Assembly (NCBI RefSeq): GCF_025950095.1
Contig: NZ_JAPDDR010000022.1
Span: forward strand, 1 to 46,798
DNA from: Luteolibacter rhizosphaerae
GTDB lineage: Bacteria; Verrucomicrobiota; Verrucomicrobiia; Verrucomicrobiales; Akkermansiaceae
Reading direction: 5' to 3'
DNA length: 46,798 nt
The notes beneath the pieces were generated by a model. The model saw only the letters and a list, made by a program, of their open reading frames with translations, did not search any database and was not told where the DNA came from. Of this stretch, positions 8,352 through 17,093 are shown piece by piece; the first letter of the stretch is position 1, and each line of letters begins with the position of its first letter. A program made the position numbers and the translations under genes.

Positions 8352-11300
8352 ATGCCGCTGCCCCGTACCGAAATCACGATTTTCCATCGCGAAGAGCTTC
8401 TTCTGCGACGGGTGCTGACCCCCGGGCAGTACATCGTCGGATCGGATGACACGGACCTGCAGGTGGATTGTCCGGGGATTTCGCCGAAGCATCTGAGGCT
8501 TTCGCTGAGCGCGCACCTGCTCACGGTTGAAGATCTGGGTAGCGAGGAAGGAAGTTTCATCAACAACCGGCGGATCGAGGAACCGGTAAGGCTGTTCCCG
8601 AACCAGCGGCTGAAGCTGGGGCCGGAGACCGAACTCGCGGCGACGCGGCTGCGGGAAGATGATGATCCGGAGGCCTCGTGCTCGATCCAGCAAGCCTACG
8701 TCGACCGCTTGCTTCCTCCCGAACTGCGCCAGCGGCTGAAGTACGAGGTGAACAACGAAGTCGGACGAGGCGGGATGGGAACCGTCTTCTGCGCCCGCGA
8801 GATGCCGATCCGGCGCGAAGTGGCGATGAAGGTGATGCTGACCCAGGCCAGCGAGAGCGCCGTGGCGCGTTTCATCAAGGAAGCCCAGGTCACCGGGCAA
8901 CTGGAGCATCCCAACATCGTGCCGATTCATGAACTCGGCGTAGATGAGCATGACCAGCTCTTCTACACGATGAAGTACGTGCGCGGGATCACGCTGAAGG
9001 AAGCGCTGGCCCGGCTCGGCTATCGTGACGGCGAGGCGCTCCAGCAATTCACACTCACGAACCTGCTCTCGATCTTCGACAAGGTGGCGGATGCGGTGGC
9101 CTTCGCCCACTCGCGGCGGGTGGTGCACCGGGATCTGAAGCCCGAGAACATCATGATCGGGAAGTTCGGTGAGGTTCTGGTAATGGACTGGGGCCTGTCT
9201 TCGGTGCTGCCGGAAGAAAGCATTTCCGCGAAGAAGAACAGTGCGGCGGCGGGAGCCGACAATGTCTCGTTGCTCTCCGCCGAACTGCCGGGCTTGGACA
9301 ATGCCGTGGCGGGAACGCCGCAGTACATGGCTCCGGAGCAGGCCCGCGGCGAGCTGCGGTCGATCGGCGTGCGCAGCGACATTTATTCGCTGGGGGCGAT
9401 CCTGTTTCACATCCTGTTCCTCGAGAAGCCGATCGGCGGCGAGGACATCGACGAAGTGCTGGAGAACGTGCGCGCAGGCCGGACCCGGCTGCAGACGAAC
9501 GATCTTCCTAACAAGTCGCTGCCGCATCACCCGGGCCAAAGCCCGCCGGTCTCCTTGATCGCCGTGGCGCGGAAGGCGATGGCGCTGGCCCCGGGAGACC
9601 GCTATGCGAGCGTGAAGGAACTCCAAGCGGATATCCGGAACTACTCGGCCGGATTCGCCACGGAAGCGGAGAAGGCGGGCGTAAGGCGACAACTTCTGCT
9701 AGGGCTGCAACGCTACCGGCGCGAAGCGATCTGGGGAGGTATCTTCCTCGCCGTGCTCGCGGTGTTCGGCACCTCGGCGCTGGTGCGCTTGCTGCACGAG
9801 CGGAAGCGGACCGACGCGGCGCTCGCCCAACTGAGGGCCACTGCGCCGTCCTTCATCGGGCAAGCCCGGATGCAGGTGAGACTGCAGGACTTCGCGGAGG
9901 CTCGCAAGGCCTTGGACTATGCGCTGCTGTTGCAGCCGAATGTGGCGGAAGCCCATTTGCTCAAAGCCGACATCCTACAAGCGGAGCAGAAGTTCGAAGA
10001 GGCTGCGGTTTCGTATCGGGAAGCGGCGCGGCTTGATCCTGCGATCCAGCGGTCCCTTGCGAACGCGCAACTCAGCGAGCGGCTGGCTGCGAGTGTCGCC
10101 AGCAAAGGCACGCTGTCGCGAGAGGAGATGGGAGAACTCTTCGAGGTGATGGTGAACGAAGGCCGACTTCCCGGGTTGCTTCTGCCCCTGAGCCAGATTC
10201 TCGGACGTGAGAACGCGCTGACCCGGCAAGTCTGGCGGGACAAACTCAACCAACTTGCCAGTCCGGAGGACCGCCCGTGGGACACCCGCCTGATCGTTCG
10301 TCCGGACGGGCAACTGGAACTTGATCTGAGCGATACCGCCATCGCGGAGCTGAGCCCGATCGCCGACATGCCGATCCGGGTGTTGAACCTCCGGAACTGC
10401 GAACATCTCAAGAGCATTGCTCCCTTGCAGGGAATGCCGCTCCGATCCCTGATTCTGGATGGCAGCGGAGTCACTGACCTATCGCCGCTCAAAGAACTGA
10501 AATTGGAGGATCTATCGATTGCGGGGACCGGCGTGACCGACCTAACGCCGCTGGCGGGAAGCAGCCTGGTGCGCTTGGATTGCTCCGATATCCCGGCCAG
10601 CTCCTTTTCTCCTCTGGCGCAGACCGGGCTGGAGACGCTTTCGCTTGCGGGAACCTCAGTGGGTGAGCTGTGGTTTCTACGGGGCCTGCCCTTGCGCGTG
10701 TTGAGGCTAGACGATTGCCCGTCCGCCCGCGGCTATTCGGCGTTGCTCGACTTGGAAAACCTGGAAGTGCTGACGCTGCCGAAGAACTTCTACGATCTGC
10801 CGGTCGAGGAGCTGCCGAGCATCCGCGCCCTGAGCCGGCAGCCGCGGCTGCGGCAGATCCTGGCGGAGGCGGTGCCGACCTTCCGCCTGGGCAAGGAAGA
10901 GAATAGCGAGGCTTTCTGGAAGCAGTGGGAGCCGGAGCTGGCGTGGCTGGAGATGCTGCGCCGCGGGCAGAAAGGAACAGCGGAGCGACTGACGGACGGG
11001 AGCTGGTCGGTGAGCTTGCGCGGTACTGCCACGGTGGATCTCGGCTTCCTGAAGGGCGCGAAGATCAGCAAGCTGGATCTCTTCAACACGGCGGTGATGG
11101 ATCTGAAGCCTCTGGCGGGAATGCCGCTGCAAAGCCTGGACATCCGCTTGAGCAAAGTCGCCGACCTCGGTCCGCTGCGGGGCATGCCCTTGAAGGAACT
11201 GCTCCTGTGGCGGAACGCGGTGACGGACTTCACGCCGATCTCCACGCTGGCCGAACTGGAGGTGCTGGATCTCACCGAGACCCCATTGTCCGATCTGACG

Positions 11301-11588
11301 GTGATCAAGGTGCGGCGGCTGAAGATGCTACGGCTCGGCAGCACGAAGATCACCGATCTCTCGCCGCTGGCGGGGATGTTCCTCGAGAAGCTGCATTGCG
11401 ACGCGGTGGAAGTGACGAGCATCCGGCCGCTGCTGAAGTGCGAGGGCCTGCGCTGGCTGATCCCGCCGGTGGCAGCGACCGATATCGAAGTGCTCAGGGG
11501 TCACCCGACACTGGAGCGGATCTCCTACTTCTGGAATGCGGAGAGCGAGCCGACGATGACCGCGGAGGAGTTCTGGAAGACCCGATAG
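8352..11588 (+). CDS. FHA - Ser/Thr protein kinase - TPR - leucine-rich-repeat membrane protein
   Basis: This signalling kinase has 1078 residues. In order: a degenerate FHA domain (about 15-100, 'DLGSEEGSFINN'), a eukaryotic-type kinase domain (about 132-430), one transmembrane helix (about 461-481), TPR-like repeats (about 500-580) and two leucine-rich arrays (about 648-800 and 905-1060, units like 'TGVTDLTPLAG'). Kinase residues seen are the glycine loop 'GRGGMGTVF', K160, 'HRDLKPEN' with D261, and the activation segment 'GTPQYMAPEQ'. The DFG triad reads DWG (D279), a common form in such kinases, so activity is expected. The kinase faces the cytoplasm and the repeats probably face outward as a sensor. 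In-frame TGA at 8301 and the fold support the ATG at 8352. Confidence 0.93.
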   Translation: MPLPRTEITIFHREELLLRRVLTPGQYIVGSDDTDLQVDCPGISPKHLRLSLSAHLLTVEDLGSEEGSFINNRRIEEPVRLFPNQRLKLGPETELAATRLREDDDPEASCSIQQAYVDRLLPPELRQRLKYEVNNEVGRGGMGTVFCAREMPIRREVAMKVMLTQASESAVARFIKEAQVTGQLEHPNIVPIHELGVDEHDQLFYTMKYVRGITLKEALARLGYRDGEALQQFTLTNLLSIFDKVADAVAFAHSRRVVHRDLKPENIMIGKFGEVLVMDWGLSSVLPEESISAKKNSAAAGADNVSLLSAELPGLDNAVAGTPQYMAPEQARGELRSIGVRSDIYSLGAILFHILFLEKPIGGEDIDEVLENVRAGRTRLQTNDLPNKSLPHHPGQSPPVSLIAVARKAMALAPGDRYASVKELQADIRNYSAGFATEAEKAGVRRQLLLGLQRYRREAIWGGIFLAVLAVFGTSALVRLLHERKRTDAALAQLRATAPSFIGQARMQVRLQDFAEARKALDYALLLQPNVAEAHLLKADILQAEQKFEEAAVSYREAARLDPAIQRSLANAQLSERLAASVASKGTLSREEMGELFEVMVNEGRLPGLLLPLSQILGRENALTRQVWRDKLNQLASPEDRPWDTRLIVRPDGQLELDLSDTAIAELSPIADMPIRVLNLRNCEHLKSIAPLQGMPLRSLILDGSGVTDLSPLKELKLEDLSIAGTGVTDLTPLAGSSLVRLDCSDIPASSFSPLAQTGLETLSLAGTSVGELWFLRGLPLRVLRLDDCPSARGYSALLDLENLEVLTLPKNFYDLPVEELPSIRALSRQPRLRQILAEAVPTFRLGKEENSEAFWKQWEPELAWLEMLRRGQKGTAERLTDGSWSVSLRGTATVDLGFLKGAKISKLDLFNTAVMDLKPLAGMPLQSLDIRLSKVADLGPLRGMPLKELLLWRNAVTDFTPISTLAELEVLDLTETPLSDLTVIKVRRLKMLRLGSTKITDLSPLAGMFLEKLHCDAVEVTSIRPLLKCEGLRWLIPPVAATDIEVLRGHPTLERISYFWNAESEPTMTAEEFWKTR

Positions 11589-11682
11589 CGAAGCCGATCT
11601 GTTAGATGCGGGCTGGCGTAAGATCCGGGTCCTGCGTGCCAATACTTTTCTGCCCACTTTTCCCCAGCACACCCCCACCACG

Positions 11683-14600
11683 ATGGCCAATCGCTTTGAA
11701 GAACTCTGGCATTATCACTCCGAGCCCCAGTCCGACCGCACGTCCGAATGGAATACCGAGACGAAAGGGATGCAGCCGATGGCTCTGGCCGAGTCCGACG
11801 GTGCCCAATTCGACATCGGCTTCCTGACCGCGAGCCTGCGGCCGAACCACCAGGTCAGCCTGATCACGGAGGCGACCGGTTGGTCGCGCGAGATCTTCGG
11901 GGTCTATTGGTACGGGGCGTGGCGCTTCCGCCTGCTGAAGTCGAGCTTCCGTCACGGGAGCAAGTATCGCTTCCGTCTCAACGGGTGCGTGGAATCGCAG
12001 ACCCTGACGCTGAAGAGTCCGCATGACGTCTACCTGAAGGAGGGTGACGTGATCTTCCCGGAGACTCCGGCGCGCTACATCCACGGCTACGAGAACCTGC
12101 GGGTGAGCGAAGACCAGCAGCAGCAGAACGTGTTTCAGCCGCTGCCTTCGGAGTATGTCGACTGGGACATCATCGTCATCGGCTCCGGGATGGGCGGAGG
12201 GACGCTGGCGGATGCGCTGACCGATCACAAGGGAGCGAGCCCGCGGGTGCTGGTGCTGGAAGCCGGGCCGCTGGAATACGACACGCACATCTACAACAAG
12301 CCGCTGGCGGCCTTCGGGCGCTCGATCAACGGCCACGAGGTCCGCAACTACGAGAAGGACAACGATCACTCGAGTTTCGGGATGTTCCCGCAGATGAACT
12401 TCGGTGGACGCTCGCTGTTCTGGTCGGGATTGATCCCGCGGATGAAGGACTGGGAGCTGGCGCACTGGCCGAAAGCGATCGCGGACGACCTGCGCGAGCA
12501 CCGCTACGACAAGGCGGAGGCGGTGATGCGCAAGCACGTGACGAGCGGGGAATACCAGGAAGATCTGATCAAACAGATGTCGGCGAGGTTTCCGGGATTC
12601 GAAGTGGTGGATACCCCGCGCTCGCTGCACCAGCCGGAGATCCGCAAGGATGGCTCGAGGCCGGATAGCGTTCTCCATCGATCAACAGGAACTTATTCCA
12701 GCGCGGAGCTCTTGCTCGACTCGCTGCGGAGCCCGGCGGATCCGGGAAGCGGGCGGCTCTTCGCGCAGTGCAACCACCTGGTGACCGAACTGGTGACGGA
12801 GAACGGCCGGGTGACGGAGGTGGTCTGCCAGGACCTGGTGGGCAACCGGGAGCGGAGATTCCGCGGGAAGTATGTGGTGCTGGCGGCAGGCTCGCTGGAG
12901 AGCGCGCGGCTGGCGATGGTGAGCAAGCTGGAGCCGGGCGAGCTGATCGGGAAGGGTCTAACCGATCATCCCTCGTATTACGCGCCGAACGATGGCAATT
13001 TCCTGCTGAAGGAAACCTCGCGCTATGCGGGCAGGGACTTCCATGCGAAGATCTTCCTCTATCCGAAAGAGCAGTGGGCGGGACACTGGTTCAACATCGA
13101 GATCGTGATCAACGGGGACTACTGGAACTCGCGCCATGCGGACGACGACGTGCAGATCAAGTGCCACCCGAAGGACATCCGCTCGACGGTGAACTTCAAG
13201 TTCATCTTCGGCAGCCCGCTGATCGACAGCAACTGGGTGGCGCTGGGCGGGCCGGACGGCAAGCTGCGGGTGAACGTGCCGCCGAATCCGCATGGCGAGA
13301 ACGCGCGCGAGTCCGTGCGCAAACTGCTGGCGGATCTGATGGAATTCCTGGAGGTGGAGCCCGCGGACCTGAACGACTGGCGGAGCCTGCACTTCGGCAA
13401 CGGGGGTACGGTGAACCATGCGGGCGGGACGCTGCGCACCGGCGAGCCGGGCAGCCCGCGGGTGCTGGACGAGGACCTGAAATTCGAGCGCTACGAGAAC
13501 CTCTATGTTTGCGATCCCTCGGCGTATCCGTACATTCCGGCGGCGAATCCATCGCTCACGCTGGTGGCGCTGGCGCTGCGGCTGGGTGATCATCTGATCG
13601 GACGGCTGCAAGAGGATCGGGAGAAGCAGGGAGACAAGCGGGCGGAGGATCCGACTCCGCTGGAGATCCCGCGGCCGCGGATCATCATCGCCGAAGGCTC
13701 GGCCGCGGCCAGCAGACACGAAGGGTTGGGGAACATGCCCTTCGCCGGTGGCACGGCATTCCGGGTGTGGGCGCCCTTCGCGAAGTCGGTGGCGGTGGCC
13801 TTTTATCCGCATCCGCAGCGGAACCCCGCGGCACCTTCGCACATCGCCTATCTGGCCCAGGAGGAGCTGGGCTACTGGTCGGTGGATGTGCCGGGGGTGG
13901 AGCCTGGCCACTGCTACCGCTACCAGATCACGAACCGGGAGACGGCGAACGTTTCGACGAGGATCGATCCCTATGCACGGGAGGTGACGAACTCGATCGG
14001 GCATGGGATCGTGAGTTCCCGGGAGTTCCCCTGGCAGGTGAACGACTACCAGATGCCGGAGGCGAGCACGCTGGTGATCTACGAGCTGCATCTGGGGACC
14101 TTCGACGATGATCCGGGTGACCGGCCCGGAACCCTGGCGCGGGCTGCGAGCCGGCTCGGGCATCTGGCGGACCTAGGGGTGAACTGCATCCACGTGATGC
14201 CCCCGAACGAATTCGCGGCGGACCGCTCCTGGGGCTACAACGTGGCGCTGCCCTTCGCGATCGAGGAGGCATACGGCGGGGTGAGCGAGTTCAAGAAGTT
14301 CGTGGACGAGGCGCACCGGCTGGGGCTGGCTGTGATCACGGACTGTGTCTTCAACCACTTCGGCCCGGGGGACCTGGAGTCCTGCCTGTGGCAATTCGAT
14401 GGCTGGCAGGAGCGGGGACAGGGCGGGATCTACTTCTATAACGACGAGCGGGGCATGACCCAGTGGGGGCCACGCCCGGACTTCGGCCGCGAGGAGGTGC
14501 GGCGCTACATCCGGGACTATGTTTCCTTCCTGTTAGAAGAATGCCGCTGCGACGGGCTGCGGATCGACAGCACCTGCAACATCTGGGGCTTCAACAACGG

Positions 14601-15513
14601 CGAGGGGTGGAATCCCGAGGGCTACGACCTGCTGCGCTCGATCGCGGACGATGTGAAGAACCGCTATCCGCATCCGCGGCAGAAGATCCTGATCGCCGAG
14701 GACTGGCACAACGACGGGTGGGTGACGCGGCCGACGCATGAGGGCGGCGCGGGGATGGACGCGGAGTGGCACTGGTTCGTGCACGAGGCGCGGCGGGCGC
14801 TGATCCCGCCCGCCGATCATGAGCGCGACATGGGCTCGGTGGCGCGGGCGCTGCATGCGAACTTCAACGGGGATGCCTTCACGCGGGTGATCTACACGGA
14901 GTCCCACGATGAATCCGGCAACGACGACAATCTGGCGCGGAAGATCGACCGCCACGATGCGGACTCCTGGTATGCGAGGAAGCGGACAACGCTGGGTGCG
15001 GCACTGCTACTGACGGCGCCGGGGATCCCGATGCTGTGGCAGGGGCAGGAGATCCATTGGACCGGGCGCTTCACGGACGAGGTGCCGCTGGATTGGAAGC
15101 GGCTGGCTCAGTTTCCGGGGATCTATCAGCTCTACAAGGATCTCTGCCACCTCCGGAGGAACTGGTATAACCACACGCGCGGGCTGCGCGGGCAGCATCT
15201 GAACTGCCAGATGGTGGATGAGGAGAACAAGGTGATTGCCTACCACCGCTGGGACCAAGGCGGGCCGGGGGACGATGTGATCGTGATCCTGAACTTTTCC
15301 CACCGGAGCTGGACCAACTACGTGGTGGGCCTGCCGCGCGAGGGGACTTGGGAGTGCCGCTTCTCCAGCGATTGGGGAGGGTATGGCCCGGACTTCGGGA
15401 ACCACGGGGGCCATGCGGTGGAAGCGGTGGCGGAGCCGCGACAAGGGCTGGGATACCATGCGCGGTTCGAGTTGGCGCCGTATTCGGCGGTGATTTATTC
15501 GCAGGGTGGGTGA
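11683..15513 (+). CDS. Fusion of GMC oxidoreductase and GH13 glucan-branching-type enzyme
   Basis: A single open frame of 1276 residues. Residues 1-150 form an unassigned, probably beta-rich region. Residues about 155-655 are an FAD-dependent GMC oxidoreductase with the dinucleotide motif 'GSGMGGG' (from G167), the catalytic-type H579 in 'VNHAGGTLRTG', N622 in 'AANPSLT' and the C-terminal 'ALALRLGDHL' block. After a linker, residues about 688-780 are a CBM48-like domain ('FRVWAPFAKSVAVAFY'), then a GH13 barrel with all four family regions: 'DCVFNHFG', nucleophile D962 in 'GLRIDST', acid/base E1006 in 'LIAEDW', and D1076 in 'SHDE'. A C-terminal beta domain follows. No signal peptide is seen, so it is probably cytoplasmic. 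Branching or related alpha-glucan transfer is likely; the oxidase substrate is unknown. A sequencing-derived fusion is unlikely, since both halves are intact without a stop or frameshift. Confidence 0.92.
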   Translation: MANRFEELWHYHSEPQSDRTSEWNTETKGMQPMALAESDGAQFDIGFLTASLRPNHQVSLITEATGWSREIFGVYWYGAWRFRLLKSSFRHGSKYRFRLNGCVESQTLTLKSPHDVYLKEGDVIFPETPARYIHGYENLRVSEDQQQQNVFQPLPSEYVDWDIIVIGSGMGGGTLADALTDHKGASPRVLVLEAGPLEYDTHIYNKPLAAFGRSINGHEVRNYEKDNDHSSFGMFPQMNFGGRSLFWSGLIPRMKDWELAHWPKAIADDLREHRYDKAEAVMRKHVTSGEYQEDLIKQMSARFPGFEVVDTPRSLHQPEIRKDGSRPDSVLHRSTGTYSSAELLLDSLRSPADPGSGRLFAQCNHLVTELVTENGRVTEVVCQDLVGNRERRFRGKYVVLAAGSLESARLAMVSKLEPGELIGKGLTDHPSYYAPNDGNFLLKETSRYAGRDFHAKIFLYPKEQWAGHWFNIEIVINGDYWNSRHADDDVQIKCHPKDIRSTVNFKFIFGSPLIDSNWVALGGPDGKLRVNVPPNPHGENARESVRKLLADLMEFLEVEPADLNDWRSLHFGNGGTVNHAGGTLRTGEPGSPRVLDEDLKFERYENLYVCDPSAYPYIPAANPSLTLVALALRLGDHLIGRLQEDREKQGDKRAEDPTPLEIPRPRIIIAEGSAAASRHEGLGNMPFAGGTAFRVWAPFAKSVAVAFYPHPQRNPAAPSHIAYLAQEELGYWSVDVPGVEPGHCYRYQITNRETANVSTRIDPYAREVTNSIGHGIVSSREFPWQVNDYQMPEASTLVIYELHLGTFDDDPGDRPGTLARAASRLGHLADLGVNCIHVMPPNEFAADRSWGYNVALPFAIEEAYGGVSEFKKFVDEAHRLGLAVITDCVFNHFGPGDLESCLWQFDGWQERGQGGIYFYNDERGMTQWGPRPDFGREEVRRYIRDYVSFLLEECRCDGLRIDSTCNIWGFNNGEGWNPEGYDLLRSIADDVKNRYPHPRQKILIAEDWHNDGWVTRPTHEGGAGMDAEWHWFVHEARRALIPPADHERDMGSVARALHANFNGDAFTRVIYTESHDESGNDDNLARKIDRHDADSWYARKRTTLGAALLLTAPGIPMLWQGQEIHWTGRFTDEVPLDWKRLAQFPGIYQLYKDLCHLRRNWYNHTRGLRGQHLNCQMVDEENKVIAYHRWDQGGPGDDVIVILNFSHRSWTNYVVGLPREGTWECRFSSDWGGYGPDFGNHGGHAVEAVAEPRQGLGYHARFELAPYSAVIYSQGG

Positions 15514-15560
15514 AGGCGGGTTTGAAGGGGAGGAGGTTCGGCCGGGGTGGTGGGCCGCGA

Positions 15561-15667
15561 CCTCCTTGTGCCCCTTCAGGGCACCAATCATTCTTGGCAG
15601 TGTACCTAAGGGTTGCGTCGCGTTGCTCCTTACCCTGGGCTATCTCCTTGTCGCCCCTTTGGGGCTT
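15561..15667 (-). repeat. Dispersed hairpin-rich repeat, copy B
   Basis: This is the reverse-strand copy of the element at 94-195, with the same order of blocks and scattered substitutions. It has the palindromes CCCC-AAA-GGGG and TGCCC-CTTCA-GGGCA. It fills most of the gap between the convergent GMC-GH13 gene and the sulfatase operon, so it may end transcription from both sides. Confidence 0.8.
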
Positions 15668-15680
15668 AGATGGCTGGGCT

Positions 15681-17093
15681 TTAGCGCCTGGCTTTGCGGG
15701 CGGGCTTTTCGTTGCCAAAGCGGTCGGGGTCGGCGGAGCCGGGGATCTTGAAGGCGGTTTCGCGTTTGAGTTCGTCGAGGCGCTTCTCAAGGCGCTGGCG
15801 AAGCTCGGCCTTTTCGGGGTTCGCGATCTGGTTGGTCAGTTCGTACGGGTCGTCTCGTACTTCGAAGAGCTGGTTCCACGACTCGCGGCCGGGGTAGGTG
15901 ACGAGCTTCTCGGACTCGGTGCGGACGGCGACGATGGGAGGGTTCCGGAAGTTCCGCTCGTAGAAGTATTCGTAGAGGAAGTCCTTCCGCCAGTTGTCGG
16001 GGGTGTTGCCCTCTAACAGAGGCTTGAGGCTGCGGCCTTGGAAGGCGGCGGGCGGAGTGATGCCGGCGAGATCGACGATGGTGGGGGCGAGGTCGAGATT
16101 CAGCACGATGGGGGTCGTGGTGGAACGCTTGGGATCGTGGAAGGGTGAACGGACCAGCAGCGGCAGGCGGAGGGATTCCTCGTAGGCGGAGCGCTTGTCG
16201 CCCAAGCCGTGTTCGCCGAGGTAGTAGCCGTTGTCGCTGGTGAAGATGACGACGGTGTTCTTTTCCAAGCCGAGCGTGTCGACTTCATCGAGAAGGCGTC
16301 CGAGTGCTCTGTCCGCGCTGGTGAGGGTGCGGAAGTAATCGAGCAACTTGGGATTGCCGGCGTTGAAGCGGCGAGGGCCTTGCTCCGCGGCCGGGCGGAA
16401 GGGCGAGAGCGCATCGAGATTCGGGACGGGCTTGGCAGACTCGCCGGTGTAGCTCGACTGGTGATCGGGATGCGGCTCGCGCGGGCCGTGGACTGACTTG
16501 AAGCCCACGGTGAGGAGGAAGGGGCGCTCCTTGTTCTGGCGGAGGAAGTCGATGGCGAAGTCGGTGGAAGCCTCGTCGATCCACTTGTCCGCGATGATCT
16601 CCTTTCGTTCGCCGTCCTTGCGGACGACGACGGGGCATTGGAAGAACTTGCCCTGACCGCGGAAGCTGGCGGAGAAGTCGTAGCCGGGCCGCTCGTCCTG
16701 ATTTCCCATGTGCCACTTCCCGACGTAGCCGGTGCGGTAGCCGTGCTCCTTCAGCACGGTGGCGTAGGTGGTGCTGTTAGAGGGGAAGGGCGTGTGGTTG
16801 TTCGTGACGCCGTGGGTGTGCGTGAACTGCCCGGTGAGGAAGGTGGCGCGGCTGGGCGAGCAGAGCGAGGTGGTGCAGAAGGCGTTCCGGAAGGAGGCCG
16901 ACTGGGACTTCAGCTTGTCGAGCGCCGGCGTGTGCAGCCATGGGAAGCGGGCCTTGCCTCCCTGCTCCGTTTGCACGGCGGCGATGGCATCCCAGCGCTG
17001 GTCATCGGTGATGATGAAGAGGAAGTTCGGACGCTTCTCCTCCGCGAGGGAGACGAGCGTGGCGGCGAAGAATAGCAGTGCGGGAAGTTTCAT
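15681..17093 (-). CDS. Secreted sulfatase (S1 family), fifth gene of the sulfatase operon
   Basis: This 470-residue alkaline-phosphatase-fold sulfatase has a signal peptide of about 17 residues. The metal site begins 'FIITDDQRWDA', and the formylglycine motif is C78-S-P-S-R followed by 'ATFLTG'. Later blocks are 'GKWHMGNQDERPG', 'VFTSDNGYYLGEHGL' and 'KRSAYEESLRLPLLV', which resemble arylsulfatase and GlcNAc-6-sulfatase-like enzymes. It removes sulfate esters from a saccharide outside the cytoplasm; the exact substrate is not readable. The C-terminus is basic ('NEKPARKARR'). The ATG shares one base with the TGA of the preceding gene, so translation is coupled. Confidence 0.94.
   Translation of the reverse strand: MKLPALLFFAATLVSLAEEKRPNFLFIITDDQRWDAIAAVQTEQGGKARFPWLHTPALDKLKSQSASFRNAFCTTSLCSPSRATFLTGQFTHTHGVTNNHTPFPSNSTTYATVLKEHGYRTGYVGKWHMGNQDERPGYDFSASFRGQGKFFQCPVVVRKDGERKEIIADKWIDEASTDFAIDFLRQNKERPFLLTVGFKSVHGPREPHPDHQSSYTGESAKPVPNLDALSPFRPAAEQGPRRFNAGNPKLLDYFRTLTSADRALGRLLDEVDTLGLEKNTVVIFTSDNGYYLGEHGLGDKRSAYEESLRLPLLVRSPFHDPKRSTTTPIVLNLDLAPTIVDLAGITPPAAFQGRSLKPLLEGNTPDNWRKDFLYEYFYERNFRNPPIVAVRTESEKLVTYPGRESWNQLFEVRDDPYELTNQIANPEKAELRQRLEKRLDELKRETAFKIPGSADPDRFGNEKPARKARR

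Noticed and set aside
8300..8352. Short frame starting 'MNQFDWPSIESAQCPVCYAA' before the kinase gene
   Set aside because: It soon runs out of frame across the kinase N-terminus with no protein-like continuation; an earlier kinase start is excluded by the in-frame TGA at 8301.
8220..9692. 490-codon minus-strand frame over the FHA and kinase genes
   Set aside because: Antisense to intact kinase motifs; composition (Arg/His/Gln/Leu-rich) is that of a shadow frame.
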